Shown one piece after another: positions 9,488-17,720 of a stretch of 64,000 nucleotides of DNA. Made by a program: the position numbers and the translations under genes. A model generated the notes under the pieces. The model did no database searches and was not told the origin of the DNA. It saw only the letters and a list, made by a program, of their open reading frames with translations. Source of the DNA: an uncultured Acetatifactor sp. (GTDB lineage Bacteria > Bacillota > Clostridia > Lachnospirales > Lachnospiraceae); the NCBI GenBank assembly GCA_944384205.1, contig CALWSL010000015.1, forward strand, positions 1-64,000, written 5' to 3'. Each line of letters opens with the position of its first letter. The first letter of the stretch is position 1.

Positions 9488-10555
9488 ATGAAAATGAAGA
9501 ACAGAATGATAGCGGCAGGTCTGATTGCCGTTTTGATGATGACGGGCATAACAGCCTGCGGCGGAGATGGGGGTGGCACCAGAGTAGTATTTACAACAGG
9601 CTTTGGAAAAAACGAGGTATTCAGAATCGGCAATGAAGTCTGTACCAGGGCTGAGGTGATGGTGTATCTGACAAACACACAGAATCAGTATGAAAATGTG
9701 TATGGGGCAGAGATTTGGAACACGGAACTGGACGGGGTGACTTTGGAGGAAAATGTAAAAGAAACGGTTCTTGCCAAGATTGCCCAGATAAAAACAATGT
9801 ATCTGCTGGCATTGGAAAAAAAGGTTACGCTGGATGAAACAGAAGAGGCAAAGGTGAAACAGGCGGCGGCGGAGTATTTTAACTCGTTAAATGAGACGGA
9901 AACAGAGCTGATGGGGGTGTCTCTGGAAACCATAGAAAACCTGTACCGGGAGTATGCTATGGCGGATAAGGTGTATCGGCAGATTATACAGGATATTAAC
10001 CCGGAAATCAGCGATGACGAGGCGAGAACCATCACCGTACAGCATATCCTGATTCGTACCGTAACGACGGATGGAGAGGGAAACAGGGTACCGTATTCTG
10101 AGGAGGATAAGAATGCCGCTTATGAAAAAATTTGCGAAATCAGGGAATTGGCGGTAAGCGGTGAATATGATTTTGCAGAGTTGGCGTCCCAATACAGCGA
10201 GGATTCCACACTGACCTATTCCTTTGGAAAAGGTGAGATGGACGAGGCGTTTGAAAAGGCTTCCTTCGAGCTTGGCACGGACGAAATCAGCAGTGTAGTG
10301 GAAAGCGAAGCGGGCTATCATATCATTAAATGTATCAATACCTTTAACCGGGAGGAAACTGACGCCAACAAAATAGAGATAGTGGAAGAGAGACGAAAAG
10401 AGGCGTTCGGGCAGGAGTATGACGCCTTTGTGTCTACTCTTGCCCGCAAGCTGAATCAGAAGCTGTGGGATGAAATTACGCTGATTCACGACAGCAATGT
10501 AAATACATCGAATTTTTTTGAGGTATTTTTAAACTATTTTCCGGTTCAGGAATAG
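9488..10555 (+). CDS. PrsA-like parvulin foldase lipoprotein
   Basis: 355 residues. A signal peptide ends in a lipobox-like GITAC, giving a probable lipid-anchored Cys near residue 24. A helical SurA-like chaperone region follows, then a parvulin domain at about 180-290 (VQHILIRTV, FAELASQYSEDS, ESEAGYHIIK). The family speeds peptidyl-prolyl isomerisation of secreted proteins outside the membrane. About 60 C-terminal residues show no recognised domain. The gene starts 16 bp after sbcC and may share its transcript although the functions differ. Confidence 0.88.
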   Translation: MKMKNRMIAAGLIAVLMMTGITACGGDGGGTRVVFTTGFGKNEVFRIGNEVCTRAEVMVYLTNTQNQYENVYGAEIWNTELDGVTLEENVKETVLAKIAQIKTMYLLALEKKVTLDETEEAKVKQAAAEYFNSLNETETELMGVSLETIENLYREYAMADKVYRQIIQDINPEISDDEARTITVQHILIRTVTTDGEGNRVPYSEEDKNAAYEKICEIRELAVSGEYDFAELASQYSEDSTLTYSFGKGEMDEAFEKASFELGTDEISSVVESEAGYHIIKCINTFNREETDANKIEIVEERRKEAFGQEYDAFVSTLARKLNQKLWDEITLIHDSNVNTSNFFEVFLNYFPVQE

Positions 10556-10583
10556 TTTCTATATAACCTTTGGGTATAAACTG

Positions 10584-10625
10584 ATAAACAAATCGAGACT
10601 TCTGCGGAGGGCGTGATTTGTTTAT
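10584..10625 (+). terminator. Stem-loop after the foldase gene
   Basis: Perfect 11-bp arms ATAAACAAATC (10584-10594) and GATTTGTTTAT (10615-10625) with a 20-nt loop. There is no clean U tract, so it may be a weak terminator or an RNA-stability element. Confidence 0.45.
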
Positions 10626-10673
10626 ACTTTAAGAAAATAAAACGATGAGATAAGCACAGATAGGAGGATACCC

Positions 10674-11804
10674 GTGAAACAAATGAAAAAAAAGCTTTTT
10701 CCTCTGATTTTAGCAGGAGGCATTTTGGTATTAGGCGCCTGCGGCAATGATAATTCAGACAATGAAAACGATACATCAGCATCACCTGAAACAATAAGCG
10801 GGCAAGCGGAAGAATTTGATGAAAAGACAGAGAATGCCGAAACGGCAGAATCGGAGGAGCGGATTGGCGGGCAGATTGTAACAAATACCGGCAGTACCCT
10901 GGCAATCGCTGATCTTGCGTATCAGGATTCCGATTCGGAAACGGTGGTATATTTTATTTCGGATATCAGTTCTGAGGCTTTATTGGAAATATATGAGGCA
11001 TTGGAGTGGACGCCGACCGGCAAGGTGGCGGTAAAGCTGTCAACCGGAGAGCCGCCTGCCAGCAATTATCTGGATCCGGAGCTGATAAAGGATCTGGTGC
11101 AAAGTGTGGACGGGACGATTGTGGAGTGTAATACCGCATACGGCGGTTCCCGCTCTTCAACGGCGTATCATATGCAGGTTGCGGAGGATCACGGTTTCAC
11201 GGCTATAGCCGATGTGGATATTCTGGATGCAGAAGGCTCTATGAGCCTTCCGGTTACCGGAGGCAGCCGTCTGAGTGAAAATCTGGTCGGTTCCCATTTT
11301 GCGGACTATGACTCTTATTTGGTGCTCTCTCATTTTAAAGGACATGCTATGGCGGGATTTGGCGGAGCGATTAAAAATATTTCCATCGGTCTGGGTTCAC
11401 AGGAGGGCAAATGCCTGATTCATACATCCGGACAAAGCAGCAGAAGTCCGTGGGGCGGCGATCAGGACGGCTTTCTGGAATCTATGGGTGAAGCGGGAAA
11501 GTCGGTTTCGGATTATCTGGGAAACGGCGAGAATATTGTTTATATCAATGTGATGAATCGCATTTCCATTGATTGCGATTGTGATGGAAATCCTGCGGAA
11601 CCGGATATTCATGACATAGGTATTCTGGCGTCCGCGGATCCCGTTGCCGTTGATCAGGCTTGTATTAATCTTGTGTATATTTCTGAAGGCAATGAGAGTC
11701 TGCTGGCAAGAATTGAAGCGCAGAACGGATTGCATACGCTGGAACATGCGGAAGAAATCGGTCTGGGAAGCCGCAACTATCAGCTTGTTGTTCTTGATAA
11801 ATAG
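10674..11804 (+). CDS. DUF362 domain lipoprotein
   Basis: 376 residues starting at GTG, with AGGAGGAT 10 bp upstream. A lipoprotein signal ends at VLGAC (Cys about residue 23). An Asp/Glu/Ser-rich linker runs to about residue 60 and is followed by a DUF362 domain (KVAVKLSTGE, ECNTAYGGSR, LSHFKGHAMAGFGGAIKN, DPVAVDQACINLV). Related DUF362 proteins often carry C-terminal ferredoxin clusters; none is seen here. The function is unknown. It lies 12 bp upstream of a permease gene, and the two probably form a unit. Confidence 0.85.
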   Translation: MKQMKKKLFPLILAGGILVLGACGNDNSDNENDTSASPETISGQAEEFDEKTENAETAESEERIGGQIVTNTGSTLAIADLAYQDSDSETVVYFISDISSEALLEIYEALEWTPTGKVAVKLSTGEPPASNYLDPELIKDLVQSVDGTIVECNTAYGGSRSSTAYHMQVAEDHGFTAIADVDILDAEGSMSLPVTGGSRLSENLVGSHFADYDSYLVLSHFKGHAMAGFGGAIKNISIGLGSQEGKCLIHTSGQSSRSPWGGDQDGFLESMGEAGKSVSDYLGNGENIVYINVMNRISIDCDCDGNPAEPDIHDIGILASADPVAVDQACINLVYISEGNESLLARIEAQNGLHTLEHAEEIGLGSRNYQLVVLDK

Positions 11805-11816
11805 GAAGAGAAGAAT

Positions 11817-12716
11817 ATGGAAGTATTAAGACGGGAATTTGTTTACATATGGTATTATTTCGATATTCAGTTCCGGCAGATTTTTTCCTATTGGGTGCTT
11901 GGCATGGTTATCGGTTCCGCAGTTTCGGTTTTTGCAAAGGAACGAATCCATCGCTTATTTGAAGGAATGAAGGACAAGCCGTTTGGTATTTTCGGTATAA
12001 TACCGGCGTGTATTCTGGGTATTCTTTCGCCGCTTTGCATGTACGGAACAATTCCGATTGCGGCATCCTTTTCACAAAAAGGGATGCGTCAGGACTGGCT
12101 TGCCGCTTTTATGATGAGTTCCGTGCTGCTGAATCCCCAGCTTGTTGTTTACAGTACGGCGCTGGGTACCAAGATGGTTCTGATCCGTGTCATTTCCTGC
12201 TTTTTCTGCGGAATTGCAGCAGGAATGGCGGTGCATTTTTTCTATAAAGGAAAAGAGTTTTTCCGCTTTGACGGGTTTGCGGCTCCGCAGAATCGGGATA
12301 CGGATCCGAATCTTCTTGTCTGTTTTTTGAAAAATCTGTGGCGCAATATCAAGGCGACGGCAGGATATTTTTTGCTTGGCGTAATTTTGTCTGCGCTGTT
12401 TCAGAGATATGTTCCGGCAGACGCATTTGCGGCTCTGTTTGGGAAAAATGAGGGCTTCGGTGTTTTGATGGCGGCAACAATCGGCGTTCCCCTGTATGTC
12501 TGCGGCGGCGGTACGATTCCGCTTTTACAGCAGTGGCTTTATGACGGTATGAGTGCGGGAGCGGCGGCTTCTTTTATGATTACCGGACCTGCAACCAAAA
12601 TTACGAATTTGGGAGCTTTAAAAATTGTGCTTGGAACAAAACGTTTTTTCCTGTATCTTATGTTTGTAATCACGTTCTCGCTGCTGAGCGGGTTGGTTGT
12701 TAATTTTATCGGATAG
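11817..12716 (+). CDS. ArsP/YraQ-like permease (DUF318 family)
   Basis: 299 residues with about eight hydrophobic helices in two similar halves. The half-repeats are marked by SPLCMYGTIPIAASF and VPLYVCGGGTIPLLQ, each with a Cys before a G-T-I-P turn, as in the two-fold repeats of this permease family (including methylarsenite exporter ArsP). The substrate cannot be told. A location downstream of a DUF362 lipoprotein and without arsR or redox genes argues against a classical arsenic operon. The stop codon TAG overlaps the Shine-Dalgarno region of the moxR gene, so it may be the first part of that transcript. Confidence 0.82.
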   Translation: MEVLRREFVYIWYYFDIQFRQIFSYWVLGMVIGSAVSVFAKERIHRLFEGMKDKPFGIFGIIPACILGILSPLCMYGTIPIAASFSQKGMRQDWLAAFMMSSVLLNPQLVVYSTALGTKMVLIRVISCFFCGIAAGMAVHFFYKGKEFFRFDGFAAPQNRDTDPNLLVCFLKNLWRNIKATAGYFLLGVILSALFQRYVPADAFAALFGKNEGFGVLMAATIGVPLYVCGGGTIPLLQQWLYDGMSAGAAASFMITGPATKITNLGALKIVLGTKRFFLYLMFVITFSLLSGLVVNFIG

Positions 12717-12727
12717 GAGATAAGCGG

Positions 12728-13657
12728 GTGAGGATTGAGTCGGCAGAAAAATTAAAAAGTAATATCAATCAGTTTTTTGTAGGTAAGGAAGAAATTGTGG
12801 AGGACTTACTTATCTGTCTGCTGGCAGGGGGGCATGTGCTGCTGGAGGATGTGCCCGGAGTGGGTAAGACGACTTTGGCGCTGACCCTTGCCAAAAGCAT
12901 GAAGAGCAGCTTCGGAAGAATTCAGTTTACGCCGGATACTCTGCCCGGAGATGTGGCGGGGGTGTCTGTTTACCATATGAAGACTGGCGAGTTTGTTTAT
13001 CAGCCCGGTGCGGTCATGAATCAGATTCTTTTGGCGGATGAGATTAACAGGACGTCGCCCAAGACGCAGGCAAGTCTGCTGGAGGCGATGGCGGAGGGAC
13101 AGGTGACAGTGGACGGTGTTGTACATAAGCTGCCCCAGCCGTTTCTGGTAATTGCTACTCAGAATCCGGTGGAATTTCTGGGCACTTATCCTTTGCCGGA
13201 AGCGCAGATGGATCGTTTTATGATGCGGCTTTCGATAGGATATCCGGAAAGGGAGCAGGAGATTAAGATGGCGGAACAGTTTCTGCAGGGCAGAACGCCC
13301 GACAAGATACAAGCGGTATGCAGTGCGGAGGATGTTCTTGGCATGCGGGAAGAGGTGGCGGCAGTCACCGTCAGGGAAAATGTGCTTGGCTATATGGAAA
13401 ATATTGTAAACGCCACCAGAGAGGAGACCCGCTTTGTATTGGGAGCCAGCCCCAGAGCGCTTCTGGCGCTGATAAGGGCTTCCCAGGCAAAAGCTTTTTT
13501 GCAGGGGCGTGATTATGTAAAACCGGATGATGTAAAGGCAGTGGCAAAACAGGTTTTATTACACCGTCTTGTGCTGTCTTCTGAGGCGCGGATTCAGAAA
13601 GCGGATGCGGGCGAGGTGTTCAGAAGCCTGATAGTTAAAGTGAAGGTGCCGGTCTGA
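12728..13657 (+). CDS. MoxR-type AAA+ ATPase
   Basis: 309 residues, GTG start with TAGGAGAT upstream. Walker A is GVGKTTLA (about 45), Walker B LLADEINR (about 106), followed by sensor 1 ATQNPVE and the arginine-finger region EAQMDRFMM. MoxR ATPases act as chaperones that help mature or insert metal enzymes and surface complexes. The gene is followed by DUF58 and transglutaminase genes, the standard MoxR-DUF58-TGase order found in many bacteria, whose client is usually unknown. No VWA-domain gene is present in this operon. Confidence 0.93.
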   Translation: MRIESAEKLKSNINQFFVGKEEIVEDLLICLLAGGHVLLEDVPGVGKTTLALTLAKSMKSSFGRIQFTPDTLPGDVAGVSVYHMKTGEFVYQPGAVMNQILLADEINRTSPKTQASLLEAMAEGQVTVDGVVHKLPQPFLVIATQNPVEFLGTYPLPEAQMDRFMMRLSIGYPEREQEIKMAEQFLQGRTPDKIQAVCSAEDVLGMREEVAAVTVRENVLGYMENIVNATREETRFVLGASPRALLALIRASQAKAFLQGRDYVKPDDVKAVAKQVLLHRLVLSSEARIQKADAGEVFRSLIVKVKVPV

Positions 13658-13668
13658 GCGCCTGTTAT

Positions 13669-14856
13669 ATGAAAAGAGAGTGGAATGCGATGCGGAAGCG
13701 CAGATTAGGTTTGTTAGGTTTGTGGATTTTATCATTGACGGCAATCAGTTTTTACGGCGGCGCCGTCAGCTATGGCTTTTTTTTCGGAATTACGTTATTG
13801 CCGGTGATTTCACTGGTTTATTTGGCGTTGGTCTATTGGCGTTTTAAAATTTATCAGAAGGTGGAGAGCAGAAATATGGTGTGCGGTCAGCCCATGCCAT
13901 ATTTTTTTGTGCTGCAAAACGATGATTATTGCCCTTTTGCCAGTATCAGCGTCAGAATGTTTTCCTCTTTTTCCTATGTGGAAAAGCTGCCCGGAGATAC
14001 GGAGTATGAGCTGCTTCCCGGAGATAAGTATACCTATGAGACGATGTTGGTTTGTAAATATCGGGGAGAGTATGAGGTAGGGGTAAAGGAGATCGTCGTA
14101 ACAGATTTTTTCCGCCTGTTTCGGTTTACTTATCGTATTCCCGGTACGATAAAGGCGATAGTATTGCCAAAGGTTACGAGACTGACAGCGTTAAACAGTA
14201 TCGAAAGCCTGGCAGTGCTTTTGCAGAGGGACGCTGTCCGGGCGGACACGGAGCCGGACGTGACGGTGCGGGATTATATTGCGGGAGATGCGCTGAAACA
14301 GATTCATTGGAAAGCGACGGCAAGAGAACAGAAGCTGAAAGTCCGCAGCCGGATGGGAGAGGAAAAGCAGGGGATTGCTCTTTTTTGCGATACAAAGCGT
14401 TACAGCCGGCATATAGAAAAATATCTGCCTGTGGAAAATAAGCAGCTGGAGATTATGCTGGCGCTTGGGATTTTTCTGGCGGAGAGAAATATGGCGTTTA
14501 CGGCTTTTTATGGACAGAACGGCATGAGGAAGAAGCGGGTAGATGGCATCGGGGATTTTGACGTTTTTTATGAAGCGATGTCAAAGGTAATTTACAGTGA
14601 AGATGAGAGTTTTATCCGGACCCTGACAGACGCCGTGGAAAAAGGTGAAATTTTGGAAAACAGAGTTATTTTCTGCATACTGCATGAATTGACGGAAGAA
14701 CTGATGCGGATGACGGCGAAGATAGCGGATGCCGGAATTTTGGTTATCCTCTATGTGGTTACGGAGGTAAATCTTGAGGAGTATTTGCGGCAGAGCAACG
14801 AGAGAAGAAAGATTATGGCAATACCGGTGGAAGCCGAGCTGGAAGGGAGATTGTGA
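13669..14856 (+). CDS. DUF58 membrane-anchored protein
   Basis: 395 residues. Two N-terminal helices lie at about 12-55, followed by a large soluble part with the DUF58 signature DYIAGDALKQIHWKATAR at about 201-220, then a VWA-like fold region. DUF58 proteins are the regular partner of MoxR ATPases. It begins 12 bp after moxR and its stop overlaps the start of the next gene, so all three are translated from one message. Confidence 0.88.
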   Translation: MKREWNAMRKRRLGLLGLWILSLTAISFYGGAVSYGFFFGITLLPVISLVYLALVYWRFKIYQKVESRNMVCGQPMPYFFVLQNDDYCPFASISVRMFSSFSYVEKLPGDTEYELLPGDKYTYETMLVCKYRGEYEVGVKEIVVTDFFRLFRFTYRIPGTIKAIVLPKVTRLTALNSIESLAVLLQRDAVRADTEPDVTVRDYIAGDALKQIHWKATAREQKLKVRSRMGEEKQGIALFCDTKRYSRHIEKYLPVENKQLEIMLALGIFLAERNMAFTAFYGQNGMRKKRVDGIGDFDVFYEAMSKVIYSEDESFIRTLTDAVEKGEILENRVIFCILHELTEELMRMTAKIADAGILVILYVVTEVNLEEYLRQSNERRKIMAIPVEAELEGRL

Positions 14857-17174
14857 TGGATATCCGGTTCCGTTTAGGGGAAAAAGATCTTTATCGTATT
14901 GTAAATATAGTCCTTCTGACAGGAATCGGTCTGTTTGGGGCAGGAAGTTATCTGGGAATTGCTGCGCCGGGATCGCTGCATATTGTCGCTGCGTCGGCGG
15001 CGATGCTAATGCTGGCATTTATCAGTTATTTATCTGCAAGAGGGAAAGTTTTGTGTCTGCTGGGCGCAACGGTGGTTGTGGCAGGCTTGGAAAAGAGTAT
15101 CCATTTTATAGCGTCTTATATCCATTGGCTGATGAACAGACCTTCGTGGCAGGAAGAATGGGTAAAGGGATACGAGCTGATACAGGTTTTTTGGCTTGTA
15201 CTGTTTTGTTATTTGCTACAGATACTAATAGATAAAGATTTCAGGATAAAAGCGGCAGGGGCATTTATGCTTCTGGCAGTGATGGTTTATTGTCTTTTGG
15301 GACAAAAAGAACAGGAGCATACTGCTGTTGCATTTGCCATCTGCTATCTTGTACTGGTGATGCTTGAGGGAACACAGAGGCGCTGGAACAAGGTAAAGAG
15401 CAGAAGCGTTCAGGCGTATATGCTTTGGATAACGCCGTTTCTGGCAGTTTATTTTCTGCTGTTTCTATGGATTCCGGCACCGCAGAAGCCCTACGACTGG
15501 CAGTTATTTAAGGATGTTTACCGTCAGATAAAGCAGTCTGTTCTGACGTTTTCCCAGAATATGCTGAGCGGAGGCAGAGAGGATTACGATTTGGGACTGA
15601 GCGGCTTTTCGGAGAGCGGCAGCATCGGAGGAGGATTCCTGGAAAGTAACCGGGAGGTTATGGTATTGGAAGGCAGCAAGGGACTGGTCACAAATGTATA
15701 TTTGATTGGTAAGGTTTATGACAGGTTTGACGGTAATCAGTGGGAGCAGAGCGTACAAAGTGAGAATATTTCCGGAGAACGATTTTTGGATATGATTGAG
15801 ACCTTATATGCTGCACAGAGATATGATAAGGAGTATTTGCAGGACTATTTGTCAAGAGTAGATTTAAAGATAAGCTATCGCTATTTTCATTCCGGTTTTC
15901 TCTTCGCGCCTCTGAAAGCATGGAGCATTCAAAAGGATGGGGCGGACTTGTATTTTGAGGATTTGGGCGGTACCTTACTCTTTGAGGAAAAGCGGGGATA
16001 TGGTACGGAATATGAGGTTTCCTTTTATCAGATGAATCTGGACAGGGAGGCATTTTACACATTTCTGGAGACGGAGACTGAGCCTGACTGGCAGCTTTTG
16101 GAAAATATTTTAAGCAGTTTCAGGGCGCGTACCGGCGAGATTTTGACGGCGGAAGAAATACGGAACCATAAACGGCTGATTTATGAGAATTATCTGGAGG
16201 ATTTCGGTCTTTCTGAGGAGACGGAAGCTTATCTGGAACAGATAGTAAGGAATGCAGATACGGATGTGGAAAAGCTTAGAGCAATCGAAGCGGAATTATC
16301 TTCCTTTACTTATAATCGGACGCCCGGAGGATTGCCCGATACGGTTACCGACGCCGGTTCCTTTCTGGATTATTTTCTGCTGGATAGCAGGGAGGGGTAT
16401 TGCAGCCATTTTGCAACCGCCTTTGTATTGCTGGCGAGGGCAGAAGGAATTCCCGCCCGTTATGTGCAGGGCTATTGTGTTCCGATGAATGCGGAGAAAG
16501 AGATAGTTGTCACTTCCAATATGGCGCATGCGTGGCCGGAGGTATATCTGGAGGATATCGGCTGGATACCCTTTGAGCCCACGCCGGGATATGGAGAATT
16601 GCGGTATACGCCATGGGATACACAAAGAGAGGAGAGGGAAAGCTTTGTGACGGAAGCGCAGGAGCCGGAGACGGCAGGGGAATTTATGGAGGAAAGAAAA
16701 GCAGAGGAAGCGACAGACGGGGAGAAATCGGACGAGACAGCGAAAGAGCAGGACATTCCGGGGCGTTTTGGTGAGTTTCTGCGGATTGCCGGTATGACAG
16801 GTCTGTCAGTTGTTTTTGCAGGATTGTTCCTGCTTTTTGTGGAGCGACAGATTGGCAGGTGGAGATATCGGAGGATGAATGAGAATCAGAGATATATCGT
16901 GGAAACCGGCAAAAATTTCAGGATACTGTCTGAGCTTGGAATCGACAGAGAAGACAGCGAGACGTTAGAGGAATTAAGGGTAAGGATATCTAAGTCTCTG
17001 TCGATGGAAGGGGAACTGCAATTTGTGGAAGATTATGAAAAATTTTTGTATGGGAATCAATGCGCCACCCGGCGAATGATACAGCTTGCAAAAGAGGAGC
17101 AGAACAGATTGCTGCAGCTGATGAAGCAGAAGAAGAGATGGCGGTATATTTATTATTTTGTTTTTCTGAAGTAA
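14856..17174 (+). CDS. Membrane transglutaminase-like protein
   Basis: 772 residues from ATG 14856 (AAGGGAG 7 bp upstream); a GTG three bases earlier is less well spaced. Six or so N-terminal helices (about 15-225) are followed by an outside part with a transglutaminase core: Cys in EGYCSHFATAF, His in MAHAWPEVYLED, Asp in EDIGWIPFEPTPG. A Glu-rich stretch and one more helix (about 645) lead to a cytoplasmic tail. The triad suggests a thiol protease or crosslinker acting on the cell surface. It is the last gene of the moxR operon. Confidence 0.88.
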   Translation: MDIRFRLGEKDLYRIVNIVLLTGIGLFGAGSYLGIAAPGSLHIVAASAAMLMLAFISYLSARGKVLCLLGATVVVAGLEKSIHFIASYIHWLMNRPSWQEEWVKGYELIQVFWLVLFCYLLQILIDKDFRIKAAGAFMLLAVMVYCLLGQKEQEHTAVAFAICYLVLVMLEGTQRRWNKVKSRSVQAYMLWITPFLAVYFLLFLWIPAPQKPYDWQLFKDVYRQIKQSVLTFSQNMLSGGREDYDLGLSGFSESGSIGGGFLESNREVMVLEGSKGLVTNVYLIGKVYDRFDGNQWEQSVQSENISGERFLDMIETLYAAQRYDKEYLQDYLSRVDLKISYRYFHSGFLFAPLKAWSIQKDGADLYFEDLGGTLLFEEKRGYGTEYEVSFYQMNLDREAFYTFLETETEPDWQLLENILSSFRARTGEILTAEEIRNHKRLIYENYLEDFGLSEETEAYLEQIVRNADTDVEKLRAIEAELSSFTYNRTPGGLPDTVTDAGSFLDYFLLDSREGYCSHFATAFVLLARAEGIPARYVQGYCVPMNAEKEIVVTSNMAHAWPEVYLEDIGWIPFEPTPGYGELRYTPWDTQREERESFVTEAQEPETAGEFMEERKAEEATDGEKSDETAKEQDIPGRFGEFLRIAGMTGLSVVFAGLFLLFVERQIGRWRYRRMNENQRYIVETGKNFRILSELGIDREDSETLEELRVRISKSLSMEGELQFVEDYEKFLYGNQCATRRMIQLAKEEQNRLLQLMKQKKRWRYIYYFVFLK

Positions 17175-17179
17175 AACCG

Positions 17180-17208
17180 TTGACAATCGTCTGAAATACA
17201 CTGATAAT
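17180..17208 (+). promoter_or_regulatory. Near-consensus sigma-A promoter
   Basis: TTGACA (17180-17185), 17-bp spacer, GATAAT (17203-17208). It fires toward the small ORF at 17249 and no other gene before htpG. Confidence 0.6.
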
Positions 17209-17248
17209 TTAGAAAAAAGTTTGATTTTAGGGCGGTTGCAACTGTCAG

Positions 17249-17539
17249 TTGACAAATTGGCGGGTGGATGTGGCAATTTTTATTTCCTGCGGCGCAAAAA
17301 CAAGTTCTTTTGCATATCTGGAGACAGATGTCTTTGAGACGGAATACGGTGTTTGGGGTATGGTAAGGGAGCGGCAGAAACAGTATAAGGATACCTATCT
17401 TGTGGGTATGCTTTCCCTGATGCTTGTTCTGGTTGGAATCGGAGTGTTCTTTTTTATTACGGCAGGTATTCCTTGGGAAAGTATGCAGAAGCTTTTGCAG
17501 GAGGGAGATTATACAAAGCACAAAAAAGACAGGCTTTAG
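17249..17539 (+). CDS. Small membrane protein, possible regulator remnant
   Basis: Up to 96 codons from TTG 17249; GTG 17264 or 17270 are other possible starts, and none has a good ribosome site. It has one strong membrane helix at about 50-72. The segment ETEYGVWGMVRERQKQY before the helix resembles the juxtamembrane part of Lachnospiraceae XRE-type regulators with membrane tails, but the helix-turn-helix is absent. It could be the relic of such a gene or a small protein in its own right; the strong promoter at 17180 favours expression. Confidence 0.4.
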   Translation: MTNWRVDVAIFISCGAKTSSFAYLETDVFETEYGVWGMVRERQKQYKDTYLVGMLSLMLVLVGIGVFFFITAGIPWESMQKLLQEGDYTKHKKDRL

Positions 17540-17592
17540 AAAAATTTTAGAAATGCACAAATGCCCAAAAACAGTGGATTCTTAGCAAATTA

Positions 17593-17619
17593 TTAGCACT
17601 CGCTTTTATTGAGTGCTAA
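17593..17619 (+). promoter_or_regulatory. CIRCE operator (HrcA site)
   Basis: TTAGCACTC (17593-17601), 9-nt spacer, GAGTGCTAA (17611-17619) is an exact match to the CIRCE element bound by the heat-shock repressor HrcA. It lies just upstream of the htpG promoter -35. Confidence 0.95.
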
Positions 17620-17626
17620 TTTTGTG

Positions 17627-17655
17627 TTGACTTTTGTCCTTTTCAGTTTTAAACT
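17627..17655 (+). promoter_or_regulatory. htpG promoter
   Basis: TTGACT (17627-17632), 17-bp spacer, TAAACT (17650-17655). CIRCE ends 8 bp before the -35, so HrcA would hinder polymerase binding. Confidence 0.65.
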
Positions 17656-17720
17656 TGAGATAATGAGGGCGCAGGATAGCCCGGCAGGCAAAAACAGAAA
17701 AAGAAAAGGATGTGTTAGAA

